The notes beneath the pieces were generated by a model. It saw nothing but the letters and a program-made list of their open reading frames with translations, was not told where the DNA came from and searched no databases. A stretch of 21,495 nucleotides of DNA, taken from RGIG3077 sp964490175. GTDB lineage: Bacteria > Bacillota > Clostridia > Oscillospirales > Ruminococcaceae. Where the stretch lies: positions 1 to 21,495 of the forward strand of contig CAZBAI010000026.1 of NCBI GenBank assembly GCA_964490175.1, written 5' to 3'. This document shows positions 15,808-21,495 of the stretch, piece by piece. Position 1 is the stretch's first letter, and each line of letters begins with the position of its first letter. A program made the translations under genes and the position numbers.

Positions 15808-16317
15808 ATGGCTGAAATTGTAAATGTTTACGCCGAGCAATATCCTGCTCTGCGCTTTATCGGCAAAAGCTACCGTGACACCGACCGCAACAAAAACGGC
15901 ACCTTTAACGACCAATGGGCAACGTGGTTCGCCGAAGATCTTTTTGCACCGCTGCGTGCGCTCAATCCGCAGGATATGGCGGCAATCGGTTTGATGAGCA
16001 TAAATAATGTGCCCGAATTTGAATACTGGATAGGAATGTTTGTTCCGAAAAATTCGCCCGTGCCAAAGGGCTATGAATATGTTGATTTTAAACCGTCAAC
16101 GGTCGGTGTTTCGTGGATAAAGGGCAAAGAGGGCAAAGAGCTGTATTCAATGCACCTGCAATGTGTAAACGCCTTGGCGGCACGTGGATTTGAAATGAGC
16201 AACGGCTGGTTTTTTGAACGCTATGATTACGACAGATTCACGACAAAGGACGAAAACGGCGAGGTCATACTCGATTACTGCATTTTCGTCAAGGAAAAAG
16301 ATTACAGACAAAAATAG
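15808..16317 (+). CDS. GyrI-like / AraC effector-binding domain protein
   Basis: A 169-residue single-domain cytoplasmic protein resembling the GyrI-like small-molecule-binding domain (SOUL/GyrI superfamily) that also forms the C-terminus of many AraC- and MerR-type regulators. Supporting pattern: the opening YPALRFIGKSYRD, EYWIGMFVPK with a buried acidic and aromatic cluster, and GYEYVDFKPSTVGVSWIKG in the middle. No DNA-binding domain is attached, so it may bind or hydrolyse a ligand, or buffer a toxic compound. It is spaced 12 bp from the lysozyme gene and lies in the same operon. The family call is moderate; no ligand can be named. Confidence 0.7.
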   Translation: MAEIVNVYAEQYPALRFIGKSYRDTDRNKNGTFNDQWATWFAEDLFAPLRALNPQDMAAIGLMSINNVPEFEYWIGMFVPKNSPVPKGYEYVDFKPSTVGVSWIKGKEGKELYSMHLQCVNALAARGFEMSNGWFFERYDYDRFTTKDENGEVILDYCIFVKEKDYRQK

Positions 16318-16378
16318 CGCACGGTCTGCTCTTTGCAAATTGCAAAAAAATATATTCCCTAAGGAAGTGTTTTAAAAA

Positions 16379-17431
16379 ATGAAATCGAAGCGCCGCAAAA
16401 TTCGATATGACAGACTTGCGCTTTGTATTTTAATACTTGTCATCATGCTGCTTGCCGTCTGCTTTGGCATAAAGGCGTGCGTATCCTCCTTAAAAAACGG
16501 CGATGACGACAGCACGGCTTTACAATCGCAATCAGATATCAAATCGGATTCTGACGCTTCAAGCTCTTTAAGTTTTGAACATATTCCCGTTAATACCGAA
16601 TATTGCTTTGATTATTCGGACATAACATTTACGTGCAATATCGACAGTTCCGCCTACGAAAGCGTTTTAAAAACAAAATCCGATATAGCTTCAGGCAATT
16701 TGATTCTTGTCAACAACGATCATCCGTTTGTTTTTTCCGGCAATGAAGAAACCGAATTTACACAGCTGAATCTTTCTTCTCACGACAGCTATTATGTTAA
16801 GGACAACACAGTGCTCGTCAACAAAGCCGTTATTGATGAGCTTAACGCAATGCTCGATGCTTTTTACGGTGATATCGGCAAACAGATAAACGTAATAAGC
16901 GGATATCGCAGTTATGAATATCAAATGCATCTTTATGCAGATGACCTTGAAGAAACCGGACTTGATTACTCCACGCTCGTTGCACTGCCCGGCTCAAGCG
17001 AGCACCATTGCGGTCTTGCCCTTGATTTCGGGATTTTACGCAACGGCGTATATGAATCGTATGACGGAATCGGCGATGAAAGCATAATCAACGAAAACTG
17101 CCACAATTACGGTTTTATACTGCGCTATCAAAGCGGCAAAGAAGATTTGACGCACATTCAATACGAATCGTGGCATTTCAGATATGTTGGCAGAACACAC
17201 GCTTTTGTCATAAACTATTATGATATGTGCTTTGAAGAATATATCAATATGCTGAGAGCTTATGAATTCGGCAAGCGTCATCTCGGAATAAGAACCCCCG
17301 ACGGCGATTTTGAGGTGTATTTTGTTCCCTCAAACGGCGAACAAACCGAAGTATTTGTCCCTATGAACCGTGAGTATGAAATATCCGGCAATAATGTTGA
17401 CGGATTTATCGTGACAGTCGCTCTTTCATAA
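16379..17431 (+). CDS. VanY-like D-alanyl-D-alanine carboxypeptidase (M15B)
   Basis: A 350-residue zinc peptidase predicted to remove terminal D-Ala from peptidoglycan stems outside the cell. One membrane anchor (about 12-35) is followed by a Ser/Asp-rich linker. The catalytic domain (about 140-290) has VISGYRSYEYQ (Arg177), zinc ligands His209 and Asp216 in SSEHHCGLALDFG, and Glu263 and His266 in ESWHFRYVG as base and third ligand. About 60 extra C-terminal residues follow, of unknown role. Being a metalloenzyme, it is mechanistically distinct from the serine carboxypeptidase at 7371-8465, so the window has two ways to trim the same bond. No van resistance genes are nearby, so housekeeping or sporulation use is more likely than vancomycin resistance. 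The RBS AAGGAAG is about 11 nt upstream. Confidence 0.9.
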   Translation: MKSKRRKIRYDRLALCILILVIMLLAVCFGIKACVSSLKNGDDDSTALQSQSDIKSDSDASSSLSFEHIPVNTEYCFDYSDITFTCNIDSSAYESVLKTKSDIASGNLILVNNDHPFVFSGNEETEFTQLNLSSHDSYYVKDNTVLVNKAVIDELNAMLDAFYGDIGKQINVISGYRSYEYQMHLYADDLEETGLDYSTLVALPGSSEHHCGLALDFGILRNGVYESYDGIGDESIINENCHNYGFILRYQSGKEDLTHIQYESWHFRYVGRTHAFVINYYDMCFEEYINMLRAYEFGKRHLGIRTPDGDFEVYFVPSNGEQTEVFVPMNREYEISGNNVDGFIVTVALS

Positions 17432-17462
17432 AAGACTGCGAAACAATCACTGCGAATGCGAA

Positions 17463-17473
17463 TATAATACACT
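17463..17473 (+). promoter_or_regulatory. Possible yunB promoter (-10 region)
   Basis: The 66-bp gap before yunB holds TATAAT (17463-17468) overlapping AATACACT (17466-17473). The latter matches six of the seven fixed positions of the sigma-E -10 consensus CATACAnT. No convincing -35 of either class is visible. B. subtilis yunB is sigma-E controlled, so a sporulation promoter is plausible. Confidence 0.35.
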
Positions 17474-17497
17474 AAATAATTATTCGGAGTGGTTTGT

Positions 17498-18124
17498 TTG
17501 CGAAAAAGAAGCGTCGGGAAAAATCACTATATGCGCCTGCTTGCGTTTGCACTTTCGCTCTCGCTTGTGTTTTCCTGCATAAATCGGCTTTATCCGTATA
17601 TTGAAGCCTGTGCCGTACACAAGGCAAAAAGCACGGTGTCAAACGTGATTTTTCAAACGGCATATACCGTATTTGGCGAAAACGGCGGATCATATAACGA
17701 TTTTGCCGCCGTAATTTATGATGAAAACTCTCAGCTAAACTCAATTGAATTGTTGGGCGGCAATATTTCAAAAACGCAATCGCTTTTATCCTGCCGGATT
17801 TATGATGAGCTTCAAAAACTCGAAGGCACGCAAATCGCCGTTTCTCTTGGAGATATCAGCGGTTTTTATTTGCTAAGCGGAAAAGGAATCGACGTGAATT
17901 TTAAAATCGATTCTGTCGGCAGTGTTTTGTGCAATGTAAAAAGCGATTTTTCCGACTCGGGCATAAATCAAACCTGCCACAGCATTTATTTTGACATACA
18001 GGTTGAAATCTGCTTGGTTTTTCCGTTAAAATGCGTTAAAACCAATGTTGATGTGCGCTATTTGGCGGCGCAAACGGTAATTGTCGGCGATGTGCCGCAA
18101 ATGAATATACAAAAATTACAGTAA
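17498..18124 (+). CDS. yunB: Sporulation protein YunB
   Basis: A 208-residue protein of the YunB family, required for normal spore formation in Bacillus subtilis and made in the mother cell there. A membrane segment (about 13-30) is followed by the family signature INRLYPYIEACAVHKAKSTV, a DFAAVIYDENSQLNSIELL block, a GINQTCHSIYFDI segment, and AAQTVIVGDVPQ near the end. The start is taken as TTG at 17498, 8 nt after GGAG; a GTG at 17489 is in frame but overlaps that RBS. It is good evidence that the organism is an endospore former. ligA follows after 15 bp. Confidence 0.87.
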   Translation: MRKRSVGKNHYMRLLAFALSLSLVFSCINRLYPYIEACAVHKAKSTVSNVIFQTAYTVFGENGGSYNDFAAVIYDENSQLNSIELLGGNISKTQSLLSCRIYDELQKLEGTQIAVSLGDISGFYLLSGKGIDVNFKIDSVGSVLCNVKSDFSDSGINQTCHSIYFDIQVEICLVFPLKCVKTNVDVRYLAAQTVIVGDVPQMNIQKLQ

Positions 18125-18139
18125 AAAACGGTGATATAA

Positions 18140-20125
18140 ATGGACGAAACAAAAGCAAAATTGCGCATTAACGAGCTTTGCGATGAGCTTGAAAAACATA
18201 ATCACAGCTATTATGTGCTGGATAATCCCACAATTTCGGATTATGATTATGATATGCTGATGTGTGAACTGCGTGAGCTTGAAGCAAACTACCCTGCCCT
18301 GATAAGAGCTGATTCACCCTCGCAGCGTGTCGGCGGCGAATCGCTCAACACATTTGAAAAAGTGCGCCACGAAGTGCAAATGGCAAGTTTGCAAGACGTT
18401 TTCAGTATTGAAAGCGTAAATGAGTTTGTCAACCGATGCGTATCGGAAATTTCCGATACGCTGTTTGTCGTTGAACCGAAAATCGACGGACTTTCGGTTT
18501 CACTTGAATATGAAAACGGCATTTTCACAAAAGGCTCGACAAGGGGCGACGGTTTTGTCGGTGAAGATGTTACCGAAAATCTCAAAACAGTTCGTTCAAT
18601 ACCGCTGCGTTTAAAAGAAAAATTACCCTACTTAGAGGTACGTGGCGAGGTTTATATGCCGAAGAGCAGTTTTTTTGACCTTATCGGGCAATGCGAAAAC
18701 GGCGAAGAGCCGCTTTTTAAAAATCCGAGAAATGCCGCCGCAGGCTCGCTAAGGCAAAAGAATCCGAAAATTACGGCTTTGCGTAAATTAGATATATTCG
18801 TTTTCAATATACAGCAGATTAACGGCAAGCAAATCACCTCGCATAAAGAATCGCTTGATTATTTGAAAGCGCTCGGTTTTAAAACCGTTCCCGACTATAT
18901 TAGGGTCGATACGGCGGAAAAAATCAAACAACGCATTTTTGAAATCGGAAATGAAAGAGATTTGCTGCCGTATGATATTGACGGCGTTGTCATCAAGGTT
19001 GATGACCTTTCGCAGCGTGTGCAAATGGGAAGCACCGCAAAATATCCCAAATGGGCGGTTGCATACAAATTTCCGCCGCAGGAAAAGCAAACCGAGTTGC
19101 TTGACATTGAACTGAACGTCGGCAGAACCGGAGCGATAACTCCGGTTGCCGTGTTTGAACCTGTGCTCCTTGCGGGCACATCGGTATCACGTGCTGTTTT
19201 GCATAATCAAGAATTTATTTCACAGCGTGATATCAGAATCGGCGATACGATTATAGTCCGCAAAGCCGGTGATATAATCCCCGAAGTTGTAAAAAGCATT
19301 GCGCACAAACAAGCGTCATCACCGTATTTTTTGCCGAAATTTTGCCCTGTTTGCGGCAAAGAGGCTGTCAGAGAGCCGGGTGAAGCGGTTTTGCGCTGTC
19401 AAAATCCGAATTGCGGCGCACAGCTTATCAAAAACATTATTCATTTTGCCTCACGTGACGCTATGAATATTGACGGACTTGGCGAAGCTATTGTTAATCA
19501 GCTTGTTGAAAATAAGCTTATTTCTTCAGTGTCCGACCTGTATACGCTTGAATTTGACGATTTGTGCAAGCAAAGCGGCTTTGCGCCGAAATCGGCTTCA
19601 AATTTGCTTGCGGCAATCGAAAATTCTAAAAAAATGCCGCTTGATCGGCTGATCTACGGGCTTGGCATCAGAGGAATCGGCTCGGCGGCGGCAAAGCTTA
19701 TCTGCGAAAAATTTTGCACACTTGATGATATAATTTCCGCCGACCAATTCTCGCTTATGTCGATTGACGGCATAGGTGAAATAATGGCGGCAAATGTTGT
19801 TGAAACGATGCACTCTAAGGCAATGCTCACAGAGCTTGAAAGGTTGAAATCACTGGGTCTTAATATGACCTATGAGAGCGAAAAATCAAGCGATTTACGC
19901 TTTTTGGGCAAAACTTTTGTCATTACCGGCACGCTTGAAAATATGAAGCGTGACGAAGCCAAAAAACTGATTGAAAGCTATGGCGGCAAGGTCAGCGGCT
20001 CTGTTTCCAAAAAAACAGATTATCTCCTTGCGGGCGATGAGGCAGGCAGTAAGCTGACAAAGGCGCATGAACTTGGCGTAACCGTAATCTCAAAAGAGCA
20101 ATTGCTTGAAATGCTTGAAAACTAA
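18140..20125 (+). CDS. ligA: NAD+-dependent DNA ligase
   Basis: Seals nicks during DNA replication and repair using NAD+. The 661 residues are full length. Order: Ia NAD-binding domain (about 1-65, with HNHSYYVLDNPTISDYDYD), adenylation domain with Lys114 in VEPKIDGLS, OB fold (near 320-390, with GRTGAITPVAVFEPV), a four-Cys zinc finger (Cys402, Cys405, Cys420, Cys425), helix-hairpin-helix repeats (about 440-580) and a C-terminal BRCT domain (about 585-661). The RBS is GGTGA about 6 nt upstream. It is the last gene of the plus-strand run and ends at a hairpin terminator. Confidence 0.98.
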   Translation: MDETKAKLRINELCDELEKHNHSYYVLDNPTISDYDYDMLMCELRELEANYPALIRADSPSQRVGGESLNTFEKVRHEVQMASLQDVFSIESVNEFVNRCVSEISDTLFVVEPKIDGLSVSLEYENGIFTKGSTRGDGFVGEDVTENLKTVRSIPLRLKEKLPYLEVRGEVYMPKSSFFDLIGQCENGEEPLFKNPRNAAAGSLRQKNPKITALRKLDIFVFNIQQINGKQITSHKESLDYLKALGFKTVPDYIRVDTAEKIKQRIFEIGNERDLLPYDIDGVVIKVDDLSQRVQMGSTAKYPKWAVAYKFPPQEKQTELLDIELNVGRTGAITPVAVFEPVLLAGTSVSRAVLHNQEFISQRDIRIGDTIIVRKAGDIIPEVVKSIAHKQASSPYFLPKFCPVCGKEAVREPGEAVLRCQNPNCGAQLIKNIIHFASRDAMNIDGLGEAIVNQLVENKLISSVSDLYTLEFDDLCKQSGFAPKSASNLLAAIENSKKMPLDRLIYGLGIRGIGSAAAKLICEKFCTLDDIISADQFSLMSIDGIGEIMAANVVETMHSKAMLTELERLKSLGLNMTYESEKSSDLRFLGKTFVITGTLENMKRDEAKKLIESYGGKVSGSVSKKTDYLLAGDEAGSKLTKAHELGVTVISKEQLLEMLEN

Positions 20126-20129
20126 ATTT

Positions 20130-20166
20130 GACGGGTATATCTCGAATCCGATATACCCGTCATTTT
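20130..20166 (+). terminator. Intrinsic terminator after ligA
   Basis: A perfect 12-bp stem (20130-20141 with 20150-20161) with an 8-nt loop, followed by ATTTT, lies 4 bp after the ligA stop. It closes the plus-strand run. Confidence 0.8.
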
Positions 20167-20184
20167 ATGGAGGAAATAAAAAAA

Positions 20185-20208
20185 TTTTAAATAAGCTTTT
20201 AAATAAGC
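20185..20208. repeat. Tandem duplication of a 12-bp unit
   Basis: TTTTAAATAAGC occurs twice in direct succession (20185-20196 and 20197-20208), between the ligA terminator and the stop of the XRE regulator gene. It is probably a replication slip; no function is evident. Confidence 0.8.
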
Positions 20209-20219
20209 AAAGATGATAT

Positions 20220-20429
20220 TTATTCAAAATAAAACAAATCTTCAAATTTTTTATCCAAAGCTATGCATAAAATCAGCGCCAGCTTTGCTGTTGGACAAAA
20301 TGCCCCGGTTTCGATATTGCTGATTGTCTGGCGTGAAACGCCGACCGTTTTGGCAAGCTCTGACTGCGAAATGTTCTTCTCTGCCCTTGCAACCCTAAGC
20401 CTGTTTTTCAAAATTAACAAATCTTCCAT
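20220..20429 (-). CDS. Small XRE-family transcriptional regulator
   Basis: A 69-residue cytoplasmic DNA-binding protein consisting almost only of a Cro/C1-type helix-turn-helix. The helix pair ISQSELAKTVGVSRQTISNIE (about 20-40) is the standard recognition element; the short tail LALILCIALDKKFEDLFYFE matches small regulators of this class. GAGG lies about 10 nt before the ATG. It lies 33 bp downstream of a small membrane protein gene on the same strand and probably regulates that shared promoter. The role is inferred from the pairing. Confidence 0.88.
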   Translation of the reverse strand: MEDLLILKNRLRVARAEKNISQSELAKTVGVSRQTISNIETGAFCPTAKLALILCIALDKKFEDLFYFE

Positions 20430-20462
20430 TGATTTTTAACCTCATGCCGCAAAATGGCAAGC

Positions 20463-20768
20463 TTAGCCGAACAAAATATACAATACGGTAAAAATTAAAA
20501 AGCTAAGCCCACTCAAAACAGAAGCAAACAACAGCGGCTTGCGCTTTAAGCTTGCATATTGATAGGTAATTGCGGCGCATTCAAACCCCGATATAATCGA
20601 AAAATACTGATAAATGCCGTTGCCCCTTATTACCTCGATGATCGCCGCAAGGGCGCAAACCGCAATAAGCGCTATGGTGCCGATTCGGTTCGACATCAAA
20701 ACAACGTGTGCTTCAAACTCATCGCAACCGCTGTTTTGTGCGATTTTGAGTATTTCGGTCTTATCCAT
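20463..20768 (-). CDS. Small membrane protein paired with XRE regulator (DUF6442-like)
   Basis: A 101-residue protein with a short charged N-terminal helix (about 1-25) followed by three membrane segments (about 28-47, 53-68, 76-100). Small membrane proteins of this shape, some in DUF6442, often sit next to XRE regulators in Firmicutes; that family name is from memory and untested. A strong promoter lies about 90 bp upstream and the regulator gene follows. No catalytic motif is visible and the function is unknown. Confidence 0.65.
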   Translation of the reverse strand: MDKTEILKIAQNSGCDEFEAHVVLMSNRIGTIALIAVCALAAIIEVIRGNGIYQYFSIISGFECAAITYQYASLKRKPLLFASVLSGLSFLIFTVLYILFG

Positions 20769-20857
20769 GTTTTCGCCCTCACTTCCGAATTTGATTTTTG
20801 CCGCAAAAAAGCGGCAAGGCTTTTGTTCTGCACATAAATTTATCTCTTTCTGTATTT

Positions 20858-20886
20858 ATTGTAACACGTTCTGTTTTGCTTGTCAA
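20858..20886 (-). promoter_or_regulatory. Sigma-A promoter of the membrane protein-XRE pair
   Basis: On the minus strand: -35 TTGACA (20886-20881), a 17-bp spacer and -10 TACAAT (20863-20858). The leader of about 80 nt holds a small hairpin TGCCGC/GCGGCA (20799-20804 with 20811-20816). Confidence 0.85.
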
Positions 20887-21215
20887 GTACATTTGGCAAA
20901 AAAATATGAAAACTTGTCAAAGCGAAAAATTCGCTTTGCATTGCAAGATACAGCGCATTGAAAAATATAACCTAACGCTGATGTCCATATGCCTCTTAGG
21001 CGGTATGTTCCATTTCAGACTTTCAGCGTCGAGTTGTAATCTCCCGCTGAAACCCTTGAAGAGCTAACGCTCCTTTAGCGTTAGGTTGCAATCGTTCGCA
21101 AGCTTCTGCTCCTTGCAAGCAAAGCAAATAGCGTTGCTCCGATTTTAACAAATTTTAAGATAAAAAATTGTTATTTTTTCACATATAGTCAATAGCTTTT
21201 TTCGGAATAATAATA
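20887..21215. other. Gene-poor, structure-rich region before fba
   Basis: No convincing gene lies here. It holds a perfect 9-bp hairpin (20918-20926 with 20930-20938), an 11-bp inverted repeat AACCTAACGCT/AGCGTTAGGTT (20969-20979 with 21077-21087), a local 8-bp hairpin using the same right arm (21064-21071 with 21077-21084), an 8-bp stem TTTCAGCG/CGCTGAAA (21021-21028 with 21045-21052), and an imperfect hairpin CATATGCC/GGCGGTATG (20987-21007). It could be a small RNA, part of the fba leader or a degenerate repeat element. Confidence 0.6.
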
Positions 21216-21221
21216 TATAAT
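21216..21221 (+). promoter_or_regulatory. Candidate fba -10 box
   Basis: TATAAT lies about 45 bp before the fba ATG in an AT-rich stretch. No good -35 lies 16-18 bp upstream, so an activator or an alternative arrangement may be involved. Confidence 0.4.
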
Positions 21222-21266
21222 AAATATGTAAAATAGCGTTTTAACGCAAAAATGGAGGATGAAAAA

Positions 21267-21495
21267 ATGCTCGTATCAGCAAAAGAAATGCTCAATAAGG
21301 CAAGAGACGGCAAATATGCCGTCGGTCAGTTCAACATCAACAATCTCGAATGGACAAAGGCTATTCTTCTTACTGCACAGGAGTGCAATTCGCCCGTAAT
21401 TCTCGGTGTTTCCGAGGGCGCAGGAAAATATATGTGCGGCTACAAAACCGTTGTCGGCATGGTAAACGGCATGCTTGATTCACTCGGAATCACAG
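21267..21495 (+). CDS. fba: Class II fructose-1,6-bisphosphate aldolase (partial, runs off window)
   Basis: The first 76 codons of the zinc-dependent aldolase that splits fructose 1,6-bisphosphate in glycolysis. The start MLVSAKEMLNKARDGKYAVG, then QFNINNLEWTKAILLTAQE and SPVILGVSEGAGKYM, are typical of the class II N-terminus. GGAGG sits 8 nt before the ATG. The gene is cut by the window end, so the zinc-binding histidines are not visible. Confidence 0.95.
   Translation, partial: MLVSAKEMLNKARDGKYAVGQFNINNLEWTKAILLTAQECNSPVILGVSEGAGKYMCGYKTVVGMVNGMLDSLGIT

Noticed and set aside
16332..16346. Palindrome TTTGCAAATTGCAAA before the VanY-like gene as an operator
   Set aside because: AT-rich palindromes this short occur by chance here, and no promoter elements flank it.
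16379..17431. Vancomycin resistance role for the VanY-like enzyme
   Set aside because: There is no vanS/R, vanH, ligase or vanX in the window; the context is housekeeping and sporulation.
20167..20190. Tiny ORF with an internal GGAGG after the ligA terminator
   Set aside because: It is seven codons long with no following gene in frame; it looks like chance or a relic.
20559..21067. Overlapping plus-strand frames of about 90-115 residues
   Set aside because: They run antisense to the membrane protein gene and its promoter, lack RBSs and show low-complexity composition.
20970..21086. Integron attC-like site: ACCTAAC and GTTAGGT fit the RYYYAAC/GTTRRRY core sites at the ends of a 117-bp element
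   Set aside because: The inner L-box pairing of a real attC is missing, there is no integrase gene or gene cassette nearby, and the cores are short enough to match by chance.

Overview
The window looks like core chromosome of a low-to-mid GC, endospore-forming Firmicute of class Clostridia, most likely an Oscillospirales/Ruminococcaceae-type gut bacterium. This is inferred from the rpsO-pnp pair, yunB (sporulation), a Clostridia-style class A RNase P RNA, strong AGGAGG-type ribosome binding sites, near-consensus sigma-A promoters and a dockerin-bearing secreted protein. The taxonomic call is by eye; no composition or database search was run. I see no prophage, transposase, CRISPR array or tRNA.

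Layout. Positions 1-430 hold the C-terminal quarter of groEL, whose 5' part is replaced by 52 bp of unrelated sequence, ending at a strong bidirectional terminator. Next comes a minus-strand phosphate block: a Na+/Pi cotransporter with a fused PhoU-like domain, then a PhoB/PhoP-type response regulator, then a PhoR-type histidine kinase. The transporter promoter carries repeats resembling a PHO box. Upstream of it, also on the minus strand, lies rpsO-pnp (S15 and PNPase), with a structured leader before rpsO and a long hairpin between the two genes. Then follow a membrane-anchored D,D-carboxypeptidase and a large secreted putative peptidoglycan hydrolase (catalytic-like domain, PG-binding, SH3, three Ig-like domains, dockerin), read from a near-perfect sigma-A promoter.

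That promoter is divergent from a plus-strand promoter serving a small zinc-ribbon membrane protein. The rnpB RNA follows, then a tightly spaced plus-strand run: a membrane-anchored PsbP/DcrB-like protein, rpiB, glmS, a membrane-anchored GH25 lysozyme, a GyrI-like effector-binding protein, a VanY-like D,D-carboxypeptidase, yunB and ligA, closed by a hairpin terminator. A minus-strand pair (small membrane protein plus XRE regulator) and a roughly 500-bp gene-poor, structure-rich gap come before the start of fba (class II fructose-bisphosphate aldolase), which runs off the window.

Themes. The window mixes housekeeping genes with an unusual concentration of cell-wall functions: glmS supplies amino sugar for peptidoglycan, while four proteins cut or trim peptidoglycan. 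The best leads for something new are regulatory: the PhoU-fused transporter next to a kinase with almost no outside domain, the rpsO leader, the promoterless gene abutting rnpB, and the structured element before fba. No gene cluster here looks like a wholly new defence or mobile system.
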